Part shown: positions 28,266 to 36,426 of the stretch, one piece after another
Layout: every line of letters starts with the position of its first letter
Numbering within the stretch: position 1 is the stretch's first letter
Assembly: GCA_027019165.1 (NCBI GenBank)
Contig: JALUXC010000012.1
Span: 504,773 to 568,772 of the forward strand
Direction of reading: 5' to 3'
DNA: 64,000 nt
Source of the DNA: Pseudophaeobacter sp.
Lineage (GTDB): Bacteria; Pseudomonadota; Alphaproteobacteria; Rhodobacterales; Rhodobacteraceae
Position numbers and translations under genes: made by a program
The notes under the pieces: generated by a model
Seen by the model: the letters and a program-made list of their open reading frames with translations, nothing else
Database searches by the model: none
Told to the model about the DNA's origin: nothing

Positions 28266-29483
28266 CTAGATCTGTTTTGGGCGCAGAGCCAGCCACAAGA
28301 GCGCACCGCCGGCCAGGACCAGAAACGGCGCCATGGCCATGTTGACCGCGCTCCAGCCATCTACCGGGCTGCCACCGGAACAATTCATCAGGCCGCCAGA
28401 TGCGAGGGAGGCCATGGTGACCCCGCCAAAGACCAAGAGATCGTTGAGGCCCTGCATCCGGCCGCGCTCATGCGGCTCATGGGCTCCGGCCAGCATGGTA
28501 GTGGCGCCGATGAAGCCGAAGTTCCAGCCGATCCCAAGCAGGACTAGCGCGACAAAGAAGTTTTCCAGGTCCACTCCGTTCAGAGCCACCGCTCCAGCAC
28601 CTGCGAGGATAATGAGACCTGCAGCGACGATCTTGTGCACGCCAAACCTGGCAATCAGGTGGCCGGTAAAGAAGGAAGGCACATACATGGCCAGCACGTG
28701 GGCTGTAACAACGTCGGCTGCATTGCCTTCGGTAAACCCGCAGCCCACGACGGCCAGCGGCGTCGAGGTCATCACAAGGTTCATCAGTGCATAAGACACC
28801 ATGGCACAGATGACGGAGACCGCGATCACCGGGGTTTTCAAGAGTTCAACCCGGCTGCGGCCCTTGGGGGCGTCCTGACTCGGCACCGGAGGTTTGGGAA
28901 TGTTGAGAAACAGGAACAGGCCCGCGCCAAGGATATTGACTGCGATCACCGCCATGTAGGTGCCCATGAAGGGGACCACAAAGGCCTGACTGGTGGCCTT
29001 GACCAACTGCGGGCCGATGATGGCCGACAACAGACCGCCCGCCATCACATAAGAAATTGCCTTTGGGCGGAACTCTTCGGAAGCGGTATCCGCGGCGGCA
29101 AAGCGGTAAAACCCATGGGCGCTCATGTAGACCCCTGTCAACAGGCTACCCAAGAGGAAGACCGGGAAGGAGCCAAGGTACAGACCATAGGCGCCCACAA
29201 CGCCGCCAAGGGCACCAAAGAGGGCGCCGGTAAAGAACCCCGCGCGCCGCCCCCAGCGCTGCATGATCGCAGAGATGGGCGTTGCCGCCATCATTGAGCC
29301 CGCCACGATCAATGAGATCGGCAGGGTGGCAAAGCAGGGGTTGGAGGCAAGAGACTGCCCCGCCAGCCCGCCAATGGTGAAAATCATCGGCATTTGTGCG
29401 CCCAAGAACGCCTGCGCCAGGACCAGGATGGCAACGTTCTTTTTGGCGACGCTATCGTCGGGGGTGGTCATGATCTGTGTCAT
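28266..29483 (-). CDS. MFS transporter
   Basis: 405 residues from the ATG at 29483 (MTQIMTTPDDS); ATG at 29471 is an alternative, and neither has a clear ribosome site. About 12 hydrophobic segments follow, with an MQRWGRRAG loop between helices 2 and 3 that fits the MFS loop signature. The two six-helix halves are joined by a cytoplasmic linker with PPVPSQDAPKGRSR near 205-220. The substrate is unknown. It is convergent with the NDUFAF6-like gene and divergent from the glycosylase gene. Confidence 0.85.
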   Translation of the reverse strand: MTQIMTTPDDSVAKKNVAILVLAQAFLGAQMPMIFTIGGLAGQSLASNPCFATLPISLIVAGSMMAATPISAIMQRWGRRAGFFTGALFGALGGVVGAYGLYLGSFPVFLLGSLLTGVYMSAHGFYRFAAADTASEEFRPKAISYVMAGGLLSAIIGPQLVKATSQAFVVPFMGTYMAVIAVNILGAGLFLFLNIPKPPVPSQDAPKGRSRVELLKTPVIAVSVICAMVSYALMNLVMTSTPLAVVGCGFTEGNAADVVTAHVLAMYVPSFFTGHLIARFGVHKIVAAGLIILAGAGAVALNGVDLENFFVALVLLGIGWNFGFIGATTMLAGAHEPHERGRMQGLNDLLVFGGVTMASLASGGLMNCSGGSPVDGWSAVNMAMAPFLVLAGGALLWLALRPKQI

Positions 29484-29589
29484 GTGGGATGCGTAACCGT
29501 GAATGTGTTCAGGAACAAGCCGCCTTGCACGACCAAGGCGCAAAGCACAGGTCTCTGTGCATTAGATAACAGGTGAAGGAAAGAGCGGC

Positions 29590-30246
29590 GTGTCGTCACA
29601 GCAAGAATCTGCCAAAGGCATTGGCCGTATCATCCGCAGCGATGCCTGCGTGGCCGAAGGGGCAGAGTGGCTGGCCGCGCAGGATCCACGTTTTGCTATC
29701 GCTCTTGAACAGACCGGCCAGCTTCCACTGCGGCGAAAGCCCGATGGATTTGCTGAGCTGTTGAGCGCGATCGTGAGCCAGCAGGTCAGTGTCGCTTCGG
29801 CCCGTGCGATATGGGGGCGGATGGAGACGGCGGAACTGACTGCGCCCGAGCGGATCTTGCAGGCGTCCGAGGAGGATCTGCGCGGCGCGGGGCTCAGTCG
29901 CCAGAAGGTCCGGTATGCCCGCGCCCTGGCCGAGGCGGGGATAGATTTCAATGGATTGCGAGGCGTAGATGATGCAGAGGTTGTCGCCACACTGACCCAG
30001 GTTTCCGGAATCGGCGTCTGGACGGCTGAGATCTATGCGATGTTTTCGCTCGGGCGCGCGGATGTTTTTGCCCCTGGCGATCTGGCCCTTCAGGAAGGAG
30101 CGCGGATCCTGTTCGATCTGCCTGAACGGCCCAAAGAACGCGCCCTGCGCAAGATGGCCGAGGCCTGGTCGCCGTGGCGGTCGGTTGCGGCGCGGCTGCT
30201 CTGGGCCTATTACCATGTGGCAAAGGACAGGGAAGGTATTCGATGA
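29590..30246 (+). CDS. DNA-3-methyladenine glycosylase (AlkA/HhH-GPD)
   Basis: Removes alkylated bases from DNA. 218 residues from the GTG at 29590, with GAAGGAAAGAG just before it. The helix-hairpin-helix VSGIGVWTAEIYAMF is at about 138-152, and the catalytic Asp is 164 in FAPGDLAL. The N-terminal AlkA_N domain is absent, so it resembles the short AlkA/Mag1-like proteins. The four-base overlap with the downstream esterase gene suggests co-expression, though no functional link is evident. Confidence 0.92.
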   Translation: MSSQQESAKGIGRIIRSDACVAEGAEWLAAQDPRFAIALEQTGQLPLRRKPDGFAELLSAIVSQQVSVASARAIWGRMETAELTAPERILQASEEDLRGAGLSRQKVRYARALAEAGIDFNGLRGVDDAEVVATLTQVSGIGVWTAEIYAMFSLGRADVFAPGDLALQEGARILFDLPERPKERALRKMAEAWSPWRSVAARLLWAYYHVAKDREGIR

Positions 30247-30908
30247 CACGTGTTTTGACTGCGGGGCGCAAAGAGCCGCTCTCCGGCTCAACCCGCTCGG
30301 TTGTGGTGTTTCTGCATGGCTATGGTGCCAATGGCGCTGATTTGCTGGGGCTGGCCGATCCCTTGGGCGAACATCTGCCAGATACGCTGTTTGTGGCACC
30401 GGATGCGCCCGAGCGTTGCGCTGGGGCAACCATGGGGTATCAGTGGTTTCCGATCCCCTGGATCGATGGCTCGTCCGAAGAGGAAAGCATGCGCGGGATG
30501 CAGGCGGCGGTCGAGGATCTGAATGCCTTTCTCGACGCTTTGGTGGTGGATGAGGATGTGCTGCCAGAGCAGGTGGTGCTTTTTGGTTTCTCCCAAGGCA
30601 CCATGATGAGCCTGCACGTGGCGCCGCGGCGCGAAGACCCTGTTGCGGGGATCGTGGCCTTCTCTGGCCGTCTCTTGGGCCCAGATATCTTCAAGGACGA
30701 GGTGGTCAGTCGTATGCCGGTGCTGCTGGTACATGGCGATGCGGATGACGTAGTGCCTGTGCAATCGCTGCCAGAGGCTGCCGAGGCCCTGCAGGAAGCG
30801 GGCTTCCAGGACGTCTTTGCCCATATTCAAAAAGGCACAGGCCATGGCATAGCCCCCGACGGGCTAAGCGTGGCGCTGGCCTTCATGCGAGACAAGCTGA
30901 GCCTCTGA
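30243..30908 (+). CDS. carboxylesterase / phospholipase-type alpha/beta hydrolase
   Basis: 221 residues from the ATG at 30243, overlapping the glycosylase stop (ATGA). The catalytic triad is readable: Ser117 in GFSQG, Asp168 in HGDADDVV and His201 in GTGHGI. VVFLHGYGANG at residues 21-31 forms the oxyanion loop. The length and motifs fit the small YpfH/acyl-protein-thioesterase family (about 220 residues, no lid), so it is likely cytosolic and acts on short acyl esters or acyl-protein thioesters. The natural substrate is unknown. It converges on the pseudouridine synthase gene with only 19 bases between. Confidence 0.88.
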   Translation: MTRVLTAGRKEPLSGSTRSVVVFLHGYGANGADLLGLADPLGEHLPDTLFVAPDAPERCAGATMGYQWFPIPWIDGSSEEESMRGMQAAVEDLNAFLDALVVDEDVLPEQVVLFGFSQGTMMSLHVAPRREDPVAGIVAFSGRLLGPDIFKDEVVSRMPVLLVHGDADDVVPVQSLPEAAEALQEAGFQDVFAHIQKGTGHGIAPDGLSVALAFMRDKLSL

Positions 30909-30927
30909 TCGGCTAATATCTAGGCGT

Positions 30928-31617
30928 TCAGGACGGGCGGCGGGGCTTTCGGGGTTTGCCGCCTTTTCTGTTTTGTCCTGCCTCAATCGCCTTTTCCTCG
31001 GCCCGTCGTGCCTGCGCCTTGCGGTTTGGCACATGCGCGGGTTTTGGGCGCCCGGGCACCTTGGGTGGTTCGAGGTCGTCCCATGCGCCCTGTGCCAGCC
31101 CGTCCAGGCTCCAGGCGCCAATGGCAGAACGGATCAGGCGCAGAGTGGGGTGGCCTACGGCGGCGGTCATGCGGCGGACCTGCCGGTTGCGCCCCTCGGT
31201 GATCGTCAGTTCCAGCCATGTATCCGGTACGGATTTTCGAACCCGGATCGGCGGAGTGCGCGCCCAGAGGCCCAGAGGTTCGTCGATCAATCGCACCTTG
31301 GCTGGCCGGGTCATTCCATCCTTCAGCTCAACGCCTTTGCTCAGGGCTTCAAGCGCGGCCTGATCCGGGGTGCCTTCGACTTGGACCCAATAGGTCTTGG
31401 GCATCTTGTTGCGCGGGTCGCTGATCCAAGCCTGAAGCCGCCCGCTATCGGTCAGCAGCATCAGCCCCTCGCTGTCCCGATCCAGCCTGCCAGCCGGGTA
31501 GACGCCGGGGCAGTCGATGAAATCGCTGAGCGTCTTGCGTGGCCCACTTTCGGTGCTGCGGTCGGTGAATTGCGGCAGCACGTCAAAGGGTTTGTTGAAA
31601 CGAATAAGGCGGGTCAT
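30928..31617 (-). CDS. rluE: 23S rRNA pseudouridine synthase (RluE-type)
   Basis: 229 residues from the ATG at 31617 ([14 protein letters not shown]); an in-frame ATG at 31665 is less likely. The catalytic Asp46 lies in [15 protein letters not shown], and the [23 protein letters not shown] block is the family KN/R motif. There is no S4 domain, which fits RluE (U2457 of 23S rRNA, by E. coli numbering) better than RsuA or RluB. The last 40 residues are Lys/Arg/Pro-rich and probably disordered, perhaps RNA-binding. No ribosome site is obvious at the start. Confidence 0.85.
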   Translation of the reverse strand: MTRLIRFNKPFDVLPQFTDRSTESGPRKTLSDFIDCPGVYPAGRLDRDSEGLMLLTDSGRLQAWISDPRNKMPKTYWVQVEGTPDQAALEALSKGVELKDGMTRPAKVRLIDEPLGLWARTPPIRVRKSVPDTWLELTITEGRNRQVRRMTAAVGHPTLRLIRSAIGAWSLDGLAQGAWDDLEPPKVPGRPKPAHVPNRKAQARRAEEKAIEAGQNRKGGKPRKPRRPS

Positions 31618-31832
31618 GGCGACGCAATAGGGGGCTGATGCGCAGGGTGCAAGGATCTTGGGCACAACCGTTACCCATCTGTCATGGAATCGGCTTATCC
31701 ACAGCCCCGAGATCTAGTGGTCGCAAGGGGCTTGCCAGCCTTTCATCGCGATATATAGTCAATCTCAGACTGGGGCGGGTTCCCCGCTCTGGTGCCAGGT
31801 AACCGGCAGACAGGGCGAGGAAGACGTTTAGA

Positions 31833-32417
31833 ATGGACGGTGATTTCAGAAGCGATTTTGTACGTGAGCCCGGGGCGCTCAAACAGCATCCGGCGCTGGT
31901 ACTCAATGCGGATTACAGGCCGCTCTCTTACTATCCTCTGTCTCTTTGGCCCTGGCAAGACGCGGTCAAAGCCGCTTGGCTTGATCGGGTTGCCATTGTC
32001 GCGGAATATGACACCGTCGTGCACAGCCCCAGCACTGAGATCCGAATACCTTCGGTTGTTGTGTTGAAAGACTATGTGAAACCTCAAAAGCGCGTGGCCT
32101 TCACGCGCTTTAATTTGTTTCTGAGGGATGAATTCTGCTGCCAATACTGCGGCGCACGGGGTGATCTGACCTTTGACCACGTGGTGCCGCGCGCCGCGGG
32201 TGGTGTGACAAGCTGGGAAAATGTTGTCGCGGCCTGCTCCAAATGCAACCTGCGCAAAGGGTCTAAGTCTTTGCACCGGGCTGGCATGCATCTGCGCAAA
32301 GCTCCGAAGCGTCCCGGCGCAGAAGAGCTGCGCAATATCGGGCGCAAGTTTCCACCCAACCATCTGCACGACAGCTGGATGGATTTCCTCTACTGGGATT
32401 CCGAGCTGGAGGCCTGA
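31833..32417 (+). CDS. HNH endonuclease family protein
   Basis: 194 residues starting at an ATG with GAGGAAG nine bases upstream. The HNH domain is complete: zinc ligands Cys103/Cys106 (CQYC) and Cys135/Cys138 (CSKC), the catalytic Asp115-His116 in FDHVVPR and Asn130 in SWENVV. The N-terminal 90 residues (LNADYRPLSYYPLSLWPWQDAV) are typical of a single-copy HNH family spread through alphaproteobacteria. No phage, toxin or restriction gene is nearby, so it is more likely a housekeeping nuclease than part of a mobile element. Target unknown. Confidence 0.87.
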   Translation: MDGDFRSDFVREPGALKQHPALVLNADYRPLSYYPLSLWPWQDAVKAAWLDRVAIVAEYDTVVHSPSTEIRIPSVVVLKDYVKPQKRVAFTRFNLFLRDEFCCQYCGARGDLTFDHVVPRAAGGVTSWENVVAACSKCNLRKGSKSLHRAGMHLRKAPKRPGAEELRNIGRKFPPNHLHDSWMDFLYWDSELEA

Positions 32418-32420
32418 GCC

Positions 32421-33479
32421 TTAAGCCGGGTGCGCCGCGCCTGACCGTTGCAGCATCCCGAACAGGTCACGCGGATCGTCTGGGTCGGCGAGCATGTCCA
32501 GCTCAATGTAAAAGGCGCTGTCCTTGATCCGGTCGCGGATATAGCGCAGGGCGCTGAAATCCTCGATGGCAAATCCGACGCTGTCAAACAGCGTGATCTG
32601 CTGCGCATCGCGGCGTCCGGGCTGTTGTCCGGCTATCACCTGCCAGAGTTCGGTCACCGGGAAGTCTGCAGGCATCTGCTGAATCTCCCCTTCGATGCGG
32701 GTTTGCGGTGGGAACTCCACAAAAACGTCCGAGCGGGAGAGGATACCTGCTGCCAGTTCGGTCTTGCCCGGACAGTCACCTCCGATCGCATTTATGTGCA
32801 CGCCGGGCCCTACCATGTTGTCGCTCAGGATCGTGGCATATTGCTTGTCTGCCGTGCAGGTGGTGAGGATCTGCGCGCCCTCGATGGCCTCTTCGGGACT
32901 GCCGCAGATGACCACCTCCAAGCCCGAACCCGCGAGGTTACGCGCGCATTTGTCAGTGGCGGCGGGATCCTTGTCATACAGGCGCACGGACGTCAGCCCG
33001 CAGATCGCTTTCATGGCGAGGCTCTGAAACTCAGACTGGGCACCATTGCCGATCATCGCCATGGTATCAGCGCCTTTTGGTGCCAGATACTTGGCGGCCA
33101 TAGCTGAGGTTGCTGCAGTGCGCAGCGCCGTCAGCAGGGTCATTTCGGTCAACAGGACCGGATAACCGGTATAAACATCCGCCAATAGGCCAAAGGCGGT
33201 CACGGTCTGCAGCCCCTCAGAGGTGTTCTTGGGATGGCCGTTGACGTATTTAAACCCGTAGGCCTCGCCGTCCGAGGTGGGCATCAATTCGATCACGCCC
33301 ACGTCCGAATGGCTGGCCACGCGCGGGGTCTTGTCGAACAGCTCCCAACGGCGGAAATCCTCTTCCACATAAGTCGCGAGATCCCGCAGCATTCCTTCGA
33401 TGCCAACGTGATGAACAAGGCGCATCATGTTGTCGACGCTCACAAAAGGCACCAAGGCTTTTTCAGAAGGCAGGGTCAT
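32421..33479 (-). CDS. ornithine cyclodeaminase
   Basis: Converts ornithine to proline with release of ammonia, using bound NAD. 352 residues. The Rossmann segment shows MAMIGNGAQSEFQ, and KYVNGHPKNTSEG and the IGGDCPGKTELA block are typical of Ocd. The ATG follows GGAG and overlaps the arginase stop (ATGA), so arginine is likely channelled to ornithine and then proline. The family also contains alanine and tauropine dehydrogenases, but the arginase partner supports the ornithine assignment. A divergent Lrp-type regulator lies beyond arginase. Confidence 0.9.
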   Translation of the reverse strand: MTLPSEKALVPFVSVDNMMRLVHHVGIEGMLRDLATYVEEDFRRWELFDKTPRVASHSDVGVIELMPTSDGEAYGFKYVNGHPKNTSEGLQTVTAFGLLADVYTGYPVLLTEMTLLTALRTAATSAMAAKYLAPKGADTMAMIGNGAQSEFQSLAMKAICGLTSVRLYDKDPAATDKCARNLAGSGLEVVICGSPEEAIEGAQILTTCTADKQYATILSDNMVGPGVHINAIGGDCPGKTELAAGILSRSDVFVEFPPQTRIEGEIQQMPADFPVTELWQVIAGQQPGRRDAQQITLFDSVGFAIEDFSALRYIRDRIKDSAFYIELDMLADPDDPRDLFGMLQRSGAAHPA

Positions 33480-34402
33480 CGGTAGCTCCGTGTTGGGCGG
33501 TCAAAGACGCGGCGGCCCAGGGCCGAGGCACAAAGATCCACCATCAAATGCGCGGTGCGGCCGCGTTCATCCAGGAATGGGTTGAGTTCAACCAGATCGA
33601 GCGAGGTGACAAGACCCGAGTCATGCAGCATTTCGCAGATCAGATGCGCCTCGCGCACTGTGGCGCCGCCGGGCACGGTTGTGCCGACAGCAGGGGCAAT
33701 CGAGGGGTCCAGAAAGTCGACGTCCAGCGAGACATGCAGCATTCCGTTCTGGGCTTGGACCTGCTCCAGAAAGGCGGTCAGCGGGCCTTTTATGCCGTTT
33801 TCATCAATATCGCGCATGTCATGGCGGCGGATATGGCTGTCTTCCAGTGCGGCCCCTTCGGCGCGGTCAACCGAGCGCAGGCCGATCATGCAGACGTTTT
33901 CCTCGGGGACAGGGTGTTTGACCTCGGGAAAGCCTGCAAAGCCGCTGCGCCCGGTGAAATAGCCCACCGGCGTGCCATGCAGATTGCCGCTGTCGGTGGT
34001 CTGAGGTGTGTGAAAATCGGTATGGGCATCGAGCCAGAGCACAAACAGTGGACGTCCCTTGGCTGCTGCGTAGTTGGCGGCACCAAGGACCGAGCCAAGT
34101 GAGAGCGAATGATCCCCGCCAAGAAAGATTGGCAAGCCTTCCGAGAACGCCTCTTGTGCTGTGCGGGCCAAGGATTTGGTCCAGGCGATTGTTCGGTTCA
34201 AGGCAAAGAGATGGTCGTCCTCACCGTCCGGCGCGTGGGCTTCTGGGGAGATATTGCCGAGATCTGTAACCCGGTGCCCCAGATCGGACAACGCCTTGGT
34301 GAGGCCCGCCGTGCGAAAGGCGTCCGGCCCCATGAGGCAACCTGGGCGGCGTTTGCCGCTGTCGACCGGCGCGCCAATCAGAACGCAGTTTTGTTCAACC
34401 AC
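33476..34402 (-). CDS. rocF: arginase
   Basis: Hydrolyses arginine to ornithine and urea. 308 residues from the GTG at 34402, chosen because CAGGAG lies eight bases upstream and the protein then begins near the conserved VLIGAPVDSG; a longer ATG frame from 34576 would run back through the regulator start. The two-manganese site is intact: His98 in GGDHS, DAHTDFH at 125-131 and the SLDVDFLDPSIAP block. The length is close to other bacterial arginases. Operon with ornithine cyclodeaminase. Agmatinase is less likely given the neighbour and SLDVDFLDP. Confidence 0.9.
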   Translation of the reverse strand: MVEQNCVLIGAPVDSGKRRPGCLMGPDAFRTAGLTKALSDLGHRVTDLGNISPEAHAPDGEDDHLFALNRTIAWTKSLARTAQEAFSEGLPIFLGGDHSLSLGSVLGAANYAAAKGRPLFVLWLDAHTDFHTPQTTDSGNLHGTPVGYFTGRSGFAGFPEVKHPVPEENVCMIGLRSVDRAEGAALEDSHIRRHDMRDIDENGIKGPLTAFLEQVQAQNGMLHVSLDVDFLDPSIAPAVGTTVPGGATVREAHLICEMLHDSGLVTSLDLVELNPFLDERGRTAHLMVDLCASALGRRVFDRPTRSYR

Positions 34403-34476
34403 CTTTGCAGCTCCTGTGATGACAATGAGATTTTGGGAAGAAAATATCCGTTTCCGGGTGGAAAAAAGGGTAACAA

Positions 34477-34526
34477 TTGTCCATATTGCGGCATGGTTTG
34501 CTAATTTGGAACACAAAGTTGGACAA
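34477..34526. promoter_or_regulatory. inverted repeat TTGTCCA-N36-TGGACAA, possible Lrp operator
   Basis: The two 7-base arms (34477-34483 and 34520-34526) lie in the intergenic region between arginase and the Lrp-family gene, the second arm overlapping its likely start codon. This fits autoregulation or control of the arginase operon, but it is a positional guess. Confidence 0.4.
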
Positions 34527-34944
34527 AACGGACGAGCGTTTGATTGGCGCCTTACGGCACAATGCACGCGCCTCACTGTCGGACCTGGCGCTTCAGCTGA
34601 ACCTGTCGCGGACCACCGTGCGGGCGCGGATCGAACGCCTTCAGTCGCGCGGAGACATCCTTGGCTTTTCAGTCGTCCTGAAAGAGGACGTGTTGCGCGA
34701 TCCGGTGCGCGGTCTGATGATGATCGGGATTGAAGGGCGCGGGGCGAGTCGGATCATTCGCCAGCTGCAGGGCCTGCCGGAGGTGCGCGCCATCCACACC
34801 ACCAACGGGCGCTGGGATCTGATTGTGGAACTCGGCACCGAGACGCTGGAAACCCTCGATATCGCCCTGACCAAGATCCGCAATTTCGAAGGGGTGGCCA
34901 ACAGCGAAACCAATCTTCTGCTCGCCACCAAGAAGGAAACCTGA
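34519..34944 (+). CDS. Lrp/AsnC family transcriptional regulator
   Basis: 141 residues from the TTG at 34519 (translated M-D-K-T-D-E-R), which gives the standard Lrp N-terminus; a TTG at 34477 would give 155. The winged helix-turn-helix covers about 5-50 with RTTVRARIERLQSRGDILGF, and the RAM ligand-binding domain follows to the end (EVRAIHTTNGRWDLIVELG). The gene is divergent from arginase and ornithine cyclodeaminase, which suggests arginine- or ornithine-responsive activation of that operon, as for PutR and similar regulators. The start choice is uncertain because the ribosome site is weak. Confidence 0.9.
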   Translation: MDKTDERLIGALRHNARASLSDLALQLNLSRTTVRARIERLQSRGDILGFSVVLKEDVLRDPVRGLMMIGIEGRGASRIIRQLQGLPEVRAIHTTNGRWDLIVELGTETLETLDIALTKIRNFEGVANSETNLLLATKKET

Positions 34945-34949
34945 CGCGT

Positions 34950-35414
34950 CTAGCGGCTGTGCCGGGCGGCTGCGAACCAGAGCAGAGCCAGGCCGAGCGA
35001 GATGACCGCGTTCCAGCCAGCCATCGACAGGCCGAACAGCTCCCAAGGGATTTCATCGCAGCGCACCAGCGGCGCGGCCATGATCTGCTCCATCAGCTGT
35101 TCGGGGGTAAGGCCGGAGACGGGACCGGATGTGCAGGTGCTTGGACCTTCCCACCAGCCTTGTTCGACGCCAGCATGAAAGGCGCCAATGGCAGAGGTCG
35201 TGAGGGCCGCAAGCGTGCCAAGATAGGGCAGGGTGCTGCCAGACAGGATCAGGGCCAGTGCGCCAATCCCAATGGCTGCACCATGGGGATAGCGCTGCCA
35301 GTAGCACATTTTGCAGGGCGGCATCTCGCCAATGTACTGAAAGCCAAAGGCCCCAAGCAATAGCGCAGCCGAGCCGCCAGCGGCCAGAAGGATCAGGAAG
35401 GATCTGAGGGTCAT
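34950..35414 (-). CDS. dsbB: disulfide bond formation protein DsbB
   Basis: Reoxidises DsbA and passes electrons to ubiquinone in the inner membrane. 154 residues with four hydrophobic segments. The two essential cysteine pairs are visible: Cys34/Cys37 in PPCKMCYWQR and Cys94/Cys119 in the periplasmic loop (STCTSG ... VRCDE). The stop-start overlap with the YqaA-type gene upstream (ATGA) suggests a two-gene operon. No dsbA is in the window. The short size is normal for alphaproteobacterial DsbB. Confidence 0.93.
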   Translation of the reverse strand: MTLRSFLILLAAGGSAALLLGAFGFQYIGEMPPCKMCYWQRYPHGAAIGIGALALILSGSTLPYLGTLAALTTSAIGAFHAGVEQGWWEGPSTCTSGPVSGLTPEQLMEQIMAAPLVRCDEIPWELFGLSMAGWNAVISLGLALLWFAAARHSR

Positions 35415-35989
35415 AGGTATCTCACAACAAGGAATCCACCGAACAGCAGAACGACAAAGACGGTAAAGACCAGTCCGAGCCGCTGTTCGATGAAGGCGCG
35501 CACCGGGGCGCCAAAGACACGGAGGAGGGCGGCGACTGCAAAGAAGCGCACCGCCCGTGCCAGGATTGATGTGGCCACAAAGGTGGCCAAGGGCATGCCC
35601 GTCCAGCCGGACATGATCGTAATCACCTTATAGGGAAATGGGGTGATTCCAGCACCCAGCACCGCCCAGAAACCAAAGTCGTTGAACCGGGTGTTGAATG
35701 CTTCCATAGCGTCGGCCTTGCCCATGGCCTGCAAAACCGGCTGGCCGATCCCTTCGTAAAAGAAGGCGCCGATGGCATAGCCCAGAATCCCGCCCAGAAC
35801 GGAAGAGACCAGAGCAACCAATGCGATCAACCAGGCGCGTGACGGGCGGGCAAGGATCATCGGGATCATCAGCACATCCGGCGGGATTGGAAAGACTGAG
35901 CTTTCGGCAAAAGACACGGCAGCCAGCCACCATAACGCGTGAGGATGATCCGCCAGGGCCATCGTGCGATCATAAAGCCTGCGCAGCAT
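35411..35989 (-). CDS. YqaA/DedA-family (VTT domain) membrane protein
   Basis: 192 residues from the ATG at 35989, which has GGGGA upstream; the GTG at 36001 is an alternative with four more residues. Several hydrophobic helices are seen, with FAESSVFPIPPDVLMIP near the N-terminus and TPFPYKVITIMSG in the re-entrant region; these are the family signatures. VTT proteins are linked to lipid scrambling and undecaprenyl phosphate or phospholipid transport, but the specific job of YqaA is not settled. Coupled to dsbB by a four-base overlap. Confidence 0.87.
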   Translation of the reverse strand: MLRRLYDRTMALADHPHALWWLAAVSFAESSVFPIPPDVLMIPMILARPSRAWLIALVALVSSVLGGILGYAIGAFFYEGIGQPVLQAMGKADAMEAFNTRFNDFGFWAVLGAGITPFPYKVITIMSGWTGMPLATFVATSILARAVRFFAVAALLRVFGAPVRAFIEQRLGLVFTVFVVLLFGGFLVVRYL

Positions 35990-36149
35990 AGTTTTCCCCA
36001 CTTACAGCACCTTTGCGCCGAGGTTGCATGGTGCGGCAGTGAGGTCAATATTACGCACCCAGGCGGCGCAGCTTTCTGCAAATTTCTGCTGGCAGATTGA
36101 TCTTTGCCTCTGGACCTCTCCCAACGCCTTGGGTAACTACACCCTCGAG

Positions 36150-36235
36150 GCCCAAGTGGCGGAATGGTAGACGCAGGGGATTCAAAATCCCCCGCCTTTG
36201 CGGGCGTGCCGGTTCGAGTCCGGCCTTGGGTACCA
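36150..36235 (+). tRNA. tRNA-Leu(CAA)
   Basis: 86 bases with a long variable arm, as in type II tRNAs. Acceptor GCCCAAG pairs with CTTGGGT (one G-U), the anticodon stem GGGGA/TCCCC encloses TTCAAAA with anticodon CAA, and the variable arm folds as CGCCTTTGCGGGCG. T arm GCCGG-TTCGAGT-CCGGC. CCA is encoded. Confidence 0.97.
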
Positions 36236-36366
36236 GCCTCAACTCCCCTGAGATTTCAGAAACTATGCCGGTCGGTTCTGCGGTCTTGGCCACAGCTTCG
36301 CGGCGCATTCCGGCGCAAAATCAAGGAAGTACCGCGTGACTCTGCGGAATAGGGTGCTCTGCGATG

Positions 36367-36394
36367 AAAAGAGGCGCCCGCATGGGGCGCCTCC
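36367..36394 (-). terminator. intrinsic terminator after tkt
   Basis: On the minus strand a GAGGCGCC-type stem closes over a CATG-containing loop and is followed by TTTTC. It lies about 35 bases after the tkt stop. Confidence 0.8.
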
Positions 36395-36426
36395 GATCCG
36401 TCTCATGAATAGGACGAGCCCGATAC

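Noticed and set aside
31833-32417. HNH nuclease as part of a mobile element or defence island
   Set aside because: Neighbours are housekeeping genes, and this HNH type is widespread as a single-copy gene in alphaproteobacteria.
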